Source: Nitrincola sp048264025
GTDB taxonomy: Bacteria; Pseudomonadota; Gammaproteobacteria; Pseudomonadales; Balneatricaceae
Direction of reading: 5' to 3'
DNA: 64,000 nucleotides
Assembly: GCF_048264025.1 (NCBI RefSeq)
Contig: NZ_JBLXDN010000012.1
Location: forward strand, 1-64,000
The position numbers were made by a program, and so were the translations under genes. Shown one piece after another: positions 1 through 8,305 of this stretch. The notes beneath the pieces were generated by a model. It searched no databases. It saw nothing but the letters and a program-made list of their open reading frames with translations, and was not told where the DNA came from. Numbering within the stretch: position 1 is the first letter of the stretch; each line of letters begins with the position of its first letter.

Positions 1-19
1 ATACGCGTCATCAAGTTGA

Positions 20-96
<77 letters not shown>

Positions 97-105
97 AATT
101 TTAAG

Positions 106-139
106 AGGCAGATCAGGTACTTACCGGTCTGCCTTTTTT
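106..139 (+). terminator. Rho-independent terminator after the tRNA
   Basis: AGGCAGA (106-112) pairs with TCTGCCT (128-134) and is followed at once by a run of six T. It lies 10 bp after the tRNA CCA end. Confidence 0.75.
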
Positions 140-315
140 CGTTGTGCTCTCCAACACTCTGCTTGTGACAAAATGTGACAAATCCCGTGACACGAAAAAC
201 CAAATCTTAAATTTGCCGTTTTTTAGCCTGACCTTCAGGCAAATATACACAATCCCCTTCTTTTCATTAAGCCCAGCTAGTTGCGCTGGACTTAACAGAT
301 CTAAAGCCCAGAGGC

Positions 316-525
316 TTACTCCTCACTTGGTACATATTCGAGCAAATCACCTACCGCACAGTTGAACAACTTGCAAAGCTTATCGATGGCATCTAGATCA
401 ATACGCTGGGCCGTTTCTTTGTAAAGCAAGGTAACCGTGTTGCGGTTTAGCCCGGTTTCCCTAGCGACATCTATCACCTTCATTTTGTGCTCACCCATGA
501 GCCGCGCCAAATGACAACGAACCAT
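316..525 (-). CDS. Small XRE-family (Cro/C1) transcriptional regulator
   Basis: A 69-residue protein that is almost entirely one helix-turn-helix domain. It has the pattern VIDVARETGLNRNTVTLLYK (residues 18-37) followed by LDAIDKLCKLFNCAVGDLL, typical of short YozG-like XRE repressors. It is transcribed away from the excisionase/integrase genes. The 150-bp gap between them holds three related 13-bp boxes and a sigma70-like promoter. The likely role is autoregulation and control of excision and integration; this is inferred from position and not shown directly. Confidence 0.85.
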   Translation of the reverse strand: MVRCHLARLMGEHKMKVIDVARETGLNRNTVTLLYKETAQRIDLDAIDKLCKLFNCAVGDLLEYVPSEE

Positions 526-547
526 AAAACCACCTTAGGCAAACAAA

Positions 548-632
548 TGTCACTCAGAATGGCATAAAGCTATTGCAAAAGTGTTTTTGCTATCTATAAT
601 GCCATTCAGGATGACATTCTGTCATTGAGAAT
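548..632. promoter_or_regulatory. Three operator-like boxes between the XRE gene and xis/int
   Basis: Three 13-bp boxes are related: TGTCACTCAGAAT (548-560, +), TGTCATCCTGAAT (604-616, -) and TGTCATTGAGAAT (620-632, +). Boxes 2 and 3 face each other across 3 bp and form an inverted repeat. They flank the predicted promoter at 573-600. Likely binding sites of the neighbouring XRE protein; the assignment is inference. Confidence 0.6.
573..600 (+). promoter_or_regulatory. Sigma70-like promoter for excisionase/integrase
   Basis: TTGCAA (573-578) and a perfect TATAAT (595-600) are separated by 16 bp and point towards the genes starting at 676. The -10 element lies next to operator-like box 2, so bound repressor would block it. 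Confidence 0.55.
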
Positions 633-675
633 ATTTTTAGTTGAGATAGCGTAACAGCGCATAGGGTTAAAGGCT

Positions 676-918
676 ATGGGAACTGAATACACTTACCTGA
701 CCACAGAAGAGCTCTCCGAGCGGATCAAGTATGACTGCCGCACAATTCGCCAGTCGTTGAAAGACAGCGTACTGATTGAAGGCAAGCACTACATCAAGCC
801 CTTTGGCCGCCGTAAGATCTTGTACCTCTGGGAAGCGGTGGAAGAAGAAATGCTGCATGGCACACGCACCAGCAGTTTGGAGATTCCAATGGCAAATGGC
901 GGTGTGTGCTATGGGTAA
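676..918 (+). CDS. Excisionase-like small DNA-binding protein
   Basis: An 80-residue protein with a winged-helix/AlpA-like start (YLTTEELSERIKYDCRTIRQ, residues 6-25), in which an N-terminal helix recognises DNA through a short HTH. The sequence then reads GRRKILYLWEAVEEEM, similar to excisionase and MerR-like helix-turn-helix proteins. It sits directly before the integrase and overlaps its start by 8 bp. Size, position and overlap fit a recombination directionality factor. The exact family is not certain. Confidence 0.65.
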   Translation: MGTEYTYLTTEELSERIKYDCRTIRQSLKDSVLIEGKHYIKPFGRRKILYLWEAVEEEMLHGTRTSSLEIPMANGGVCYG

Positions 919-2107
919 GGTCCGTACACGTAAGGAGACTGGCAACCTCTACATGGACTTTAATTTCATGGGAGTCCGCTGCCGCGAGCAAACAGCTTTA
1001 CCTGATACCCCTGCCAACAAGAAAAAAGTTGAGGCATTGCTGAAACGAATCGAAGCATTGATAGTGCTCGGCCAATTCCAGTATGCGGATTTTTTCCCAA
1101 CCAGCAAAAACGCCAAGAAGTTTTCTGTTGCTCATACAGATGAGCAGAAGGTCCGCAGTGACGCTACAGCCCCTCTCTTCTCTGAGTTTGCCGAGCAGTG
1201 GTTCTCTGAAGTCAAAATTGAATGGCGCAACTCGCATATCCGAAATGTTCGCTCATTGTTGGACAGTTCCATCCTGCCATTTTTTGGTGACAAGCCGGTC
1301 ACTCAAATCACCAAAGCCGAACTGATGGAGTACCGCAGTCAGCAATCAAAACTGCCTGGGCGCAACGGAAATAAGTGCATCTCCGCCAAGAGCCTGAATA
1401 ACCGGATGGGCTTGGTAAAACTGCTCTTGGACGAAGCATCAGATCGTTTTGCCTTTGAAAACCCTTACCGGAACATCAAACCGCTCAGGTTACAGAAGGT
1501 ACATATCGAGCCTTTCTCACTGTTTGAAGTCAATCGCATCATTGAGCAAGTACGTGAAGACTACCGCAACTACTACACCTTGCGGTTCTTTACAGGCATG
1601 CGCTCCGGTGAAATCGATGGTCTTAAATGGGAGTACGTAGATTTCGAAAAACGCCAAATTTTGGTTCGGGAAACATTAATTGCTGGGCAGACGGAATATA
1701 CCAAGACCGATGGTTCTCAGCGCGAGATCCCGATGCTCGGGCCTGTTTATGATGCGCTGAGGGATCAATACCAGAGTACCGGGCGGTTAAGCCCTTATGT
1801 GTTCTGTAACACCCTAGGTAAGCCTTTGGATCAGCACAACGTTACCAAACGCGTCTGGTACCCGCTCCTCCGTTACCTTGGGCTCAAAAAGCGCCGCCCT
1901 TACCAAACTCGCCATACCTGCGCCACGCTACTTCTGGCATCAGGTGAAGTCGCAGAGTGGGTCGCACGATTTCTTGGGCACTCATCCACGGAAATGTTGT
2001 TCAAGGTCTACTCGCGCTATATCCCCAACCTGACGCGAATGGACGGATCTGCATTTGAAAATCTGGTTCGCACTCACAAAGACGAGAACGATCAGTCATC
2101 TGGCTGA
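911..2107 (+). CDS. Tyrosine recombinase (island integrase)
   Basis: Site-specific recombinase of the phage-integrase family, about 398 residues, expected to insert and excise the island at the tRNA. The N-terminus (MGKVRTRKETGNLYMDFNF) resembles the Arm-DNA-binding DUF3596 type, which argues for the ATG at 911 although the open frame extends further upstream. A SAM-like core-binding domain follows (about 80-180). The catalytic set is visible: Arg in TGMRSGEIDGL (about 230), TRHTCATLL box (about 333), LGHSS (about 356) and the nucleophile in VYSRYIP (about 367). The canonical HxLR is YQTRH here. The start overlaps the upstream excisionase-like gene. Confidence 0.93.
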   Translation: MGKVRTRKETGNLYMDFNFMGVRCREQTALPDTPANKKKVEALLKRIEALIVLGQFQYADFFPTSKNAKKFSVAHTDEQKVRSDATAPLFSEFAEQWFSEVKIEWRNSHIRNVRSLLDSSILPFFGDKPVTQITKAELMEYRSQQSKLPGRNGNKCISAKSLNNRMGLVKLLLDEASDRFAFENPYRNIKPLRLQKVHIEPFSLFEVNRIIEQVREDYRNYYTLRFFTGMRSGEIDGLKWEYVDFEKRQILVRETLIAGQTEYTKTDGSQREIPMLGPVYDALRDQYQSTGRLSPYVFCNTLGKPLDQHNVTKRVWYPLLRYLGLKKRRPYQTRHTCATLLLASGEVAEWVARFLGHSSTEMLFKVYSRYIPNLTRMDGSAFENLVRTHKDENDQSSG

Positions 2108-2120
2108 CAGGAGAAACGTT

Positions 2121-3107
2121 ATGGCCATTTATAGCTTCTTAGCTAACCATACGCAGCCTCACCACGACCTGCTGCGCATCACCAAACTGGTCACTCACAC
2201 AGACCAGAATGGAGAACCTGTTCATGAGTTGAAACTCAGCTGCTGGAGTATGACATATACGGCATTTGCCGATGCTCAGTGCTATATCGAGGACGGTGCA
2301 CTAGGTCACCTATCGCTGGTTGAAGTGATGGGGCACTGTATCTGGGAGGATCAGAACCCTGTGCTCGACCTAACCTATATTGGTAAACCCAAGTTGGACC
2401 AGTTCATGTCTCTGCCCTGCCTCTATACTCTGCCCCGGGACCTATGTCCTTTACCGGATACTTCCAATCAGCTAGTACATGCAGTTGTTGGTCTGCAAAC
2501 CAAGCCCCTTCAGCACTTCGTGAAGCTGGTACTTGAGCGCCGTGATCGGTTGCAGGCATTCACGCAATTCCCTGCCAGTCAGAATGATCATCACGCTTAC
2601 CCAGGTGGCTTGCTGGAGCATTCTCTGTCTGTTGCAGGCAATGTGGTTAGTATGATTCAACTAAACGAACCCGAAATGCCAATCGAGATGCAAGAAGCAG
2701 GGTTTATCGCCGGACTCCTTCACGATATTGGCAAGACTACGACTTACCGCAATGGTAGCTATCAGCAACCCATAGTGTCACTGATGGACCATGATCAACT
2801 AACACTGGAGCTTTGCTCCGTCGGACTGGCCTACTTGGATCGTGTGCTGCCGAACATTGCCACCGTGTTGAGGAATATTTGGACCTGCATGTCACCCAGG
2901 ACACGGTGTGGGAATTCCTCCATGACCACTTTGGCCCGCTATCTGCGTGATGCCGGTGGCCAAAGTGCCATGAGTAACAACCCAAAATGGGTATCCCATA
3001 GCTCTTCAAAGAGAGGTATCCGCAGTAGTAGACATCAGCGTTGGCTGCTTGAATGCGCCCCCCTTCATTCTGAGGGCCAAGAGGGATTGTTAATGCATTC
3101 TCAGTAG
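2121..3107 (+). CDS. HD-domain hydrolase (YhaM/TraI_2-like), island-encoded
   Basis: About 328 residues starting at an ATG with a good AGGAG site, 13 bp after the integrase stop. The first half looks like a small beta-rich, possibly OB-like, region. The second half has the metal-binding motif HHAYPGGLLEHSL followed by FIAGLLHDIGKTT, as in HD phosphohydrolases such as the YhaM 3'-5' exonuclease and the HD domain of MobH/TraI_2 proteins. Near the end LARYLRDAGGQSAMSNN is also typical. The last 45 residues look unstructured. No other conjugation gene is nearby, so a transfer role is unsupported; a nuclease or nucleotide-hydrolase role is possible. Confidence 0.7.
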   Translation: MAIYSFLANHTQPHHDLLRITKLVTHTDQNGEPVHELKLSCWSMTYTAFADAQCYIEDGALGHLSLVEVMGHCIWEDQNPVLDLTYIGKPKLDQFMSLPCLYTLPRDLCPLPDTSNQLVHAVVGLQTKPLQHFVKLVLERRDRLQAFTQFPASQNDHHAYPGGLLEHSLSVAGNVVSMIQLNEPEMPIEMQEAGFIAGLLHDIGKTTTYRNGSYQQPIVSLMDHDQLTLELCSVGLAYLDRVLPNIATVLRNIWTCMSPRTRCGNSSMTTLARYLRDAGGQSAMSNNPKWVSHSSSKRGIRSSRHQRWLLECAPLHSEGQEGLLMHSQ

Positions 3108-3175
3108 TACGCTCTACATTCCGTAGAGAAAATTGATGCTGCAAGCGCAGACTCGAAGAGTCAATTACTTTAAAA

Positions 3176-3221
3176 TTACGTGACCAGATTACGTAAGTGT
3201 CTGCGATTTACGTGATCAGAT
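3176..3221 (+). promoter_or_regulatory. Tandem operator-like repeats upstream of dndB
   Basis: TTACGTGACCAGAT (3176-3189) and TTACGTGATCAGAT (3208-3221) differ at one of 14 positions and are 32 bp apart, about three helical turns. Between them is the palindrome TTACGTAA (3189-3196). The second copy ends 14 bp before the dndB start. DndB is reported as a negative regulator of dnd transcription in other bacteria, so it is the leading candidate to bind here; this is inference. Confidence 0.55.
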
Positions 3222-3235
3222 AAACGGTAATAGTC

Positions 3236-4315
3236 ATGAGTGATACATCTGGATATTGTTACGCCTTCCCTGCTGTAAGAGGTGTTCAAGCAGGGCATCC
3301 ATTCTATATAGCCACTTGCCCACTTAGAATCATCCCTCGCATCTTCATGTACGACGAAGAGGAAGTTCCCCCTGAGCTGCGGGCGCAACGTACCCTGAAC
3401 AAATCCCGTATCCCGGATATGGTAAGGTACCTGCTAGACAACCCCAAAAGCTATGTTTTCTCTGCACTTACAGCCTCTGTTGGAGCTGAGGTACAGTTTG
3501 AAGAGCTAAGTACGGGCAGCAATATGGGCACTCTCAAAGTGCCCATGGATGCACAGATTCTGGTGAATGATGGGCAACACAGACGCAAAGCTATAGAGGA
3601 AGCGGTAAAAGAACGCCCCGAACTTGGGCATGACAACATACCCGTTCTCTTCTTTGTAGATGAAGGCCTTCAAAGAAGTCAGCAAATGTTCGCTGACCTG
3701 AACAAGTACGCGGTCAAACCAAGCCCATCCCTTTCAACTCTATATGACCATAGAGATCCGTCTTCACATTTGGCGCGTTACTTGGCAACAGAAGGCTTAC
3801 CTTTCAAAGGGCTCACTGAGATGGAAAAATCAAGCATCTCATTAAATTCAAACAAGTTATTTACTCTCTCAAGTATTCGACAAGCAACTCGAGCCCTATT
3901 GAGCAAGGGCCCCAAAGACGGCTATGACGACAGTGAAAAAGTTACGGCCTTCGAATACTGGCAAGCTGTTTATAACAACATTCCAGACTGGCACCATGCC
4001 CACCGAAAGGAAGTTACGCCTGCACAGCTAAGGCAGGAATATATTCACGCACATGGAGTTGGGCTACACGCTTTGGGGCTTCTTGGAAAGGATCTTCTTT
4101 GCGAGTCCCCCAACAATTGGAAAGAGCGTCTGGAAAAACTCAAGTCAGTCGACTGGCGCAAAGCCAATCCCGAGTGGCTACAACGCAATATGGTCCATGG
4201 AAAGCTGAGCAAGTCCAATGTGGCGATCCAGCTGACCTGCAACAAGCTCAAACTGACGCTTGACTTGAAATTGACACCTGAAGAACGAGCACTGGAAGAG
4301 CAGCTCTCATCATGA
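3236..4315 (+). CDS. dndB: DNA sulfur modification protein DndB
   Basis: A 359-residue member of the DGQHR family; the name-giving motif is at residues 112-116 (ILVNDGQHRRKAIEE), where other DndB and DNA-transglycosylase-related DGQHR proteins have it. The N-terminus (FPAVRGVQAGHPFYIATCPL) and PPELRAQRTLNKSRIP are typical of DndB. In known systems DndB is not needed for sulfur insertion but limits the extent of modification and represses the operon. It is first of four tightly packed genes: its stop overlaps the dndC start (ATGA). No strong ribosome binding site precedes the ATG. Two tandem repeats sit just upstream. Confidence 0.95.
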   Translation: MSDTSGYCYAFPAVRGVQAGHPFYIATCPLRIIPRIFMYDEEEVPPELRAQRTLNKSRIPDMVRYLLDNPKSYVFSALTASVGAEVQFEELSTGSNMGTLKVPMDAQILVNDGQHRRKAIEEAVKERPELGHDNIPVLFFVDEGLQRSQQMFADLNKYAVKPSPSLSTLYDHRDPSSHLARYLATEGLPFKGLTEMEKSSISLNSNKLFTLSSIRQATRALLSKGPKDGYDDSEKVTAFEYWQAVYNNIPDWHHAHRKEVTPAQLRQEYIHAHGVGLHALGLLGKDLLCESPNNWKERLEKLKSVDWRKANPEWLQRNMVHGKLSKSNVAIQLTCNKLKLTLDLKLTPEERALEEQLSS

Positions 4316-5916
4316 ATACTTTAGTCCAAAACTTCGACTTAGAAGACTATGAGAACTTCATCAACGACGGTCAGTTTGCTGGCCGCAACCTCTCCGACTT
4401 TGTGTCTGAAGTTCAACGCATCTACTGCTCGGACAAACGCCCTTGGGTTATCGGGTTTAGTGGCGGCAAAGACTCTACCGCTACTATGGCTTTGATTTAC
4501 ATTGCTCTTTTAGGGCTAAAGCCAGAAGATAGGACCAAGCCTATCTTCGTAATTTCGTCAGATACTCTTGTTGAGACACCTGTTGTCGTCGACATGATCA
4601 CAGGTACTTTAGATGCTATTGCTAAGGGCGCAGAAAGAGACAACTTACCCATTAGCACTCACCTAGTTACACCCAAAACTAGTGATACTTTTTGGGTCAA
4701 CCTCTTGGGTAAAGGTTACCCAGCCCCAACACGGCAATTTCGCTGGTGTACAGAGCGCATGAAAATTGACCCAGTCAGCCAGTTTATTAAGGAGACTGTG
4801 GCAGAATATGATGAAGTCATCATCGTATTGGGCTCTCGTAGCGCTGAGAGCTCCTCTCGTGCACAGGTTATAGCCAAACATAAAATGGATGGCTCTCGCT
4901 TGGCGAGACATACTACTCTGTCGAACGCCTTCGTTTATACACCTATAGAAACATGGGATGTGAATGATGTCTGGGCGCTATTACGTGGCGGCTATAAGTA
5001 TTCTGATTTCATCGATGAATGGGAAAGCCCCTGGGGGACCAGCAACCTTCCTCTTTGGACGCTCTACATGCATTCATCGAATCAGGGCGAGTGTCCGCTA
5101 GTCATTGATGAAAGTACGCCTTCTTGCGGCAACTCTCGATTTGGTTGCTGGACGTGCACTGTGGTTACCAAAGATAAAGCCATGGAAGCGCTTATAGAGA
5201 ACGGTGAGGAATGGATGCTTCCACTTCTCCGGTTCCGTGATCTGCTAGCCATGACTAGTGAGCCAGTAAACAAAGAAAAGTATCGGAATTATAAGCGTCG
5301 AGATGGCCGCGTAATTTACCAGCGCGCCAAAAATGAAAATGAGCTCGCTAATGAGCGCGATATCATTCTGGGCCCTTACTGGCTTAAGTACCGAAAGAAA
5401 TGGCTCGAAGAACTACTCACAATTGAAAAACAACTCAATGATAGTGGTCACACCATCACTTTGATCACGGAACCTGAGCTGCATGCAATCCGACAGCAAT
5501 GGTTTGCTGACCCTAACGAGCCCGACTGGGAGGATTCCTTACCAACCATCTACCAGCGGGTCTACGGCAAAGATTTGAAATGGTCTGAGAACGATCGCGC
5601 TCGCTTCGATGCTGAAGATGCAAAGCTGCTTGAGCAGCTGGGTGATGAGTTTGACGTTGCTCCTGCACTGATCAAAAAGCTGATTGAGCTCGAATTGTCT
5701 ATGGAAGGGCTGAGCCGTCGGAGCAATGTCTTCAATAAGATAGGCACCTTGTTGAAGCAGGACTGGGGCTCCCTGGAGCAGATTCAGGCCAAGCATTCAC
5801 AGGTTCAAGCCAAGCACGAATTCGATCTGCATAAGAAAACAATCGAGCAATACGAAGAAGCCATTAGAGAAGTCGACGGACTCCTGAAGCGAGCACAGGA
5901 GCCCGAATTAATATGA
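4312..5916 (+). CDS. dndC: DNA phosphorothioation protein DndC (PAPS-reductase-like, Fe-S)
   Basis: A 534-residue ATP-pyrophosphatase-fold protein. The PP-loop SGGKDST lies at residues 50-56, as in PAPS reductases. Cysteines implied in Fe-S cluster binding are seen in RWCTERM (about 146), in GECPLV (about 260), and in SCGNSRFGCWTC (about 272-282). It is thought to activate the DNA backbone with ATP and deliver sulfur together with DndD and DndE. The C-terminal 130 residues are charged and helical. The start overlaps dndB by 4 bp and the end overlaps dndD by 4 bp, so translation is probably coupled. Confidence 0.96.
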   Translation: MNTLVQNFDLEDYENFINDGQFAGRNLSDFVSEVQRIYCSDKRPWVIGFSGGKDSTATMALIYIALLGLKPEDRTKPIFVISSDTLVETPVVVDMITGTLDAIAKGAERDNLPISTHLVTPKTSDTFWVNLLGKGYPAPTRQFRWCTERMKIDPVSQFIKETVAEYDEVIIVLGSRSAESSSRAQVIAKHKMDGSRLARHTTLSNAFVYTPIETWDVNDVWALLRGGYKYSDFIDEWESPWGTSNLPLWTLYMHSSNQGECPLVIDESTPSCGNSRFGCWTCTVVTKDKAMEALIENGEEWMLPLLRFRDLLAMTSEPVNKEKYRNYKRRDGRVIYQRAKNENELANERDIILGPYWLKYRKKWLEELLTIEKQLNDSGHTITLITEPELHAIRQQWFADPNEPDWEDSLPTIYQRVYGKDLKWSENDRARFDAEDAKLLEQLGDEFDVAPALIKKLIELELSMEGLSRRSNVFNKIGTLLKQDWGSLEQIQAKHSQVQAKHEFDLHKKTIEQYEEAIREVDGLLKRAQEPELI

Positions 5917-7907
5917 TTATTAAAAAATTAGTCCTGCATAATTTTCGAGTATTTAGAGGCGTCCACGAGGTCGACCTTCAACCAACCGTTGACCGTTTTG
6001 GACACGCTAAACCTATTGTTCTGTTTGGCGGACTCAACGGGGCTGGGAAGACATCCATTCTCTCCGCAGTACGAACGGTGCTCTATGGACGGCAAGCCTT
6101 TGGACGCACGCTTAGCCAGAATGAATACACAGACCAACTGGATGCACTGATCCACAAGGGAGAGGGCCAAGGCAGCCGACCAGACCAGGCTAGCATCGAG
6201 CTTGTTTTCACCTTTGCCCAAGATGGTGAAGAAAGCGAGTATGTGGTGATCCGCAGCTGGAAACGCGGTAAGAGAGATCGTCTTAGTATTGTTCAGAACG
6301 GTGAACCACGCTCTGAGCTCAATTACGATCAATGCCAGGGGTTTCTCAACGAGTTGATTCCTGCAGGCATTGCAGACCTGTTCTTCTTCGATGGCGAGAA
6401 AATTGCCGAACTCGCCGAAGATGAATCAGGAACAATTCTGCAAACCGCGGTGAAACGCCTGCTCGGCATTGACCTGATCAACCGTTTGAAAAGTGATCTC
6501 GAGATCTACCTTAAGCGGCAAGGTGCCGAAGCCCTACCTCAGAAAATCATCGAAGAGCTAAACGCGATTAGCGAATCTCGGACGACTTTAGACCGAGTAG
6601 CAGAAGGGTATCGTAATGAGGCTGCTCTTAAGGAAACCAGCATAACCGGAGCGGCGGCGCGTATTGCTCAACTTGAGGCGGTCTTAAGTGCTGAAGGTGG
6701 GGCGTGGGCGCAGAGCAAAGAGAGTGAAACAGCGAAAGTTAAAACACTAGACAATGAGAAAGTTCGCTTAGAGAAAGCTATTCGACTCGAGTTGGATGGT
6801 CTGTTACCGCTCGCCCTGGCTCCCAACACTATGAAGTCATTGCTAGACACCTTGGAGCAAGAAGCGATTGCAAAGCAGAAACAGCATGTTAGTGCCGAGG
6901 TGGGTCGGTTGCGTGAGCAGTTGCAAAGTGCACTAGCTGGCGTAAAAGCTATACCTGAAGAAGCTCTTAACGCAATAAATCAATGTTTCGTAGAACAGTT
7001 GAGTCCTGCCGAAGCTGCACCGGTGCTGCTGGACTTATCAGATAGGGAATATCGTCTTCTGGAGCAGCAATTTACAGAGGCATCAGAATCGGCCTGGAGT
7101 CGCTTTGATGCCGACCGTAAAGCGCTGAAAAAGACTGAATATGAACTAGACAATGCCTCGCTCAATATTGCTCGCGCCCCCGATGAGGAGCAGCTTCAGT
7201 CGACCTTCGAAGAAATCCGTCAGCTCGAGCGTGAGCGTGTGCAGCACCAAGTTGATTACCGCCAGGCACTGCTCAATGCGAAGGATACGTATCGCAAGGC
7301 ATTAGAGTTGGCGCGCAAAGAGCAGAAGCTACATGACAAGCATCGTGCGCTTACCAACAGCTCAGAAGGTGTTAGTAACGCGCAAAAGGCATTGCTACTA
7401 CTCGATCGCTTCGCTGAATTATTGACACATACGCGGGTGAAAAAACTGGAAGTCGAGTTTATGAACTCGTACCAACAGCTGGCCCGTAAGGAAGATCTTA
7501 ATATCCACGCTCGCATTAACGCTAAAAGCTTTGATGTGGAACTGGTAGATGACCAAGAGCAAGTGATTAACCGTAAAGAGCTGTCCGCTGGTGAGAAGCA
7601 GATCTATGCCATCGCAATCTTGGAAGCTTTAGGCCGCACCTCAGGGCGTAAATTGCCGGTTATTATTGATACCCCTCTCGGACGATTGGATTCGCATCAT
7701 AGGGATAAGCTGGTTCAGTTCTACTTTCCCTCTGCCAGTCATCAGGTGGTTATCCTATCCACTGATACAGAGATAGATAACGGCTACTTCGAAGAGTTGG
7801 AAGACGATATCTCCCACGGCTACGAAATTGTCTTTGATGGCCATACGAAGTCATCGCGACTATCTGAAGGCTATTTCTGGAAGAGTGCTCAGCAGGAGGC
7901 TATCTAA
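5913..7907 (+). CDS. dndD: DNA sulfur modification protein DndD (SMC-like ATPase)
   Basis: A 664-residue SMC/Rad50-like ATPase. The Walker A is GLNGAGKTS at residues 40-48, and FFFDGEKIAELAEDESG (about 156) is characteristic of DndD. A long coiled coil spans about 180-500. The ABC signature is LSAGEKQIYAI (about 556) and the Walker B PVIIDTPLGRLDS follows. DndD provides the ATPase activity of the DndCDE modification complex, probably for remodelling DNA. Length and motif order are normal. Its stop overlaps the dndE start by one base (TAATG). Confidence 0.96.
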   Translation: MIIKKLVLHNFRVFRGVHEVDLQPTVDRFGHAKPIVLFGGLNGAGKTSILSAVRTVLYGRQAFGRTLSQNEYTDQLDALIHKGEGQGSRPDQASIELVFTFAQDGEESEYVVIRSWKRGKRDRLSIVQNGEPRSELNYDQCQGFLNELIPAGIADLFFFDGEKIAELAEDESGTILQTAVKRLLGIDLINRLKSDLEIYLKRQGAEALPQKIIEELNAISESRTTLDRVAEGYRNEAALKETSITGAAARIAQLEAVLSAEGGAWAQSKESETAKVKTLDNEKVRLEKAIRLELDGLLPLALAPNTMKSLLDTLEQEAIAKQKQHVSAEVGRLREQLQSALAGVKAIPEEALNAINQCFVEQLSPAEAAPVLLDLSDREYRLLEQQFTEASESAWSRFDADRKALKKTEYELDNASLNIARAPDEEQLQSTFEEIRQLERERVQHQVDYRQALLNAKDTYRKALELARKEQKLHDKHRALTNSSEGVSNAQKALLLLDRFAELLTHTRVKKLEVEFMNSYQQLARKEDLNIHARINAKSFDVELVDDQEQVINRKELSAGEKQIYAIAILEALGRTSGRKLPVIIDTPLGRLDSHHRDKLVQFYFPSASHQVVILSTDTEIDNGYFEELEDDISHGYEIVFDGHTKSSRLSEGYFWKSAQQEAI

Positions 7908-8254
7908 TGCTGCCCAATCGTATGCACGTTAAATACCAGACCGGTGAACAGCTGAAGAAGCTTAAGGCCTATACTGGTGTTAGTCCTAATATATCTTCGA
8001 GAATCGCTTTTTTTCGGTCAATGGAAAGTGGGTATCGCTTTTCAGGGGAGCCTATCGATTTGTCGAAGGGCATGGATTTAGAAAAATCTGTCTGGTTAGG
8101 TGATCTCGAGTTGGCAGTGGAAACTTTACTTAGAAGATACTATCCGGACCATACACCGAAAGAGCTAGAGCAAGCCTGGGCAGCTCATGTTGAAGATGGA
8201 ATTGCAAGTTTAAGAAATCAAAAAACTCTACAGTCTTTCTCCTGCGCTTTGTGA
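7907..8254 (+). CDS. dndE: DNA sulfur modification protein DndE
   Basis: A 115-residue basic protein and the last gene of the modification operon. The text LKKLKAYTGVSPNISSRIAFFRSME and LGDLELAVETLLRRYYP match the small DndE proteins, which form oligomers and bind nicked double-stranded DNA through lysines. It is translationally linked to dndD by TAATG and followed by a bidirectional terminator. No dndA (cysteine desulfurase) lies before dndB; in many bacteria a chromosomal IscS supplies sulfur instead. Confidence 0.92.
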   Translation: MLPNRMHVKYQTGEQLKKLKAYTGVSPNISSRIAFFRSMESGYRFSGEPIDLSKGMDLEKSVWLGDLELAVETLLRRYYPDHTPKELEQAWAAHVEDGIASLRNQKTLQSFSCAL

Positions 8255-8265
8255 GATGTTTTGAG

Positions 8266-8294
8266 TGGGCGCTACGTTTACTCCGTAACGCCCA
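8266..8294. terminator. Bidirectional terminator between dndE and the convergent operon
   Basis: TGGGCGCTACG (8266-8276) pairs with CGTAACGCCCA (8284-8294) with one wobble; a T-run follows on the plus strand. It separates the two convergent operons. Confidence 0.7.
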
Positions 8295-8305
8295 TGTTTT
8301 TTACT

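Noticed and set aside
2870..2960. Alternative frame in the HD-domain gene reading DTVWEFLHDHFGPLS, taken at first as evidence of a frameshift
   Set aside because: The original frame continues with LARYLRDAGGQSAMSNN, which fits the family better, so no frameshift is called.
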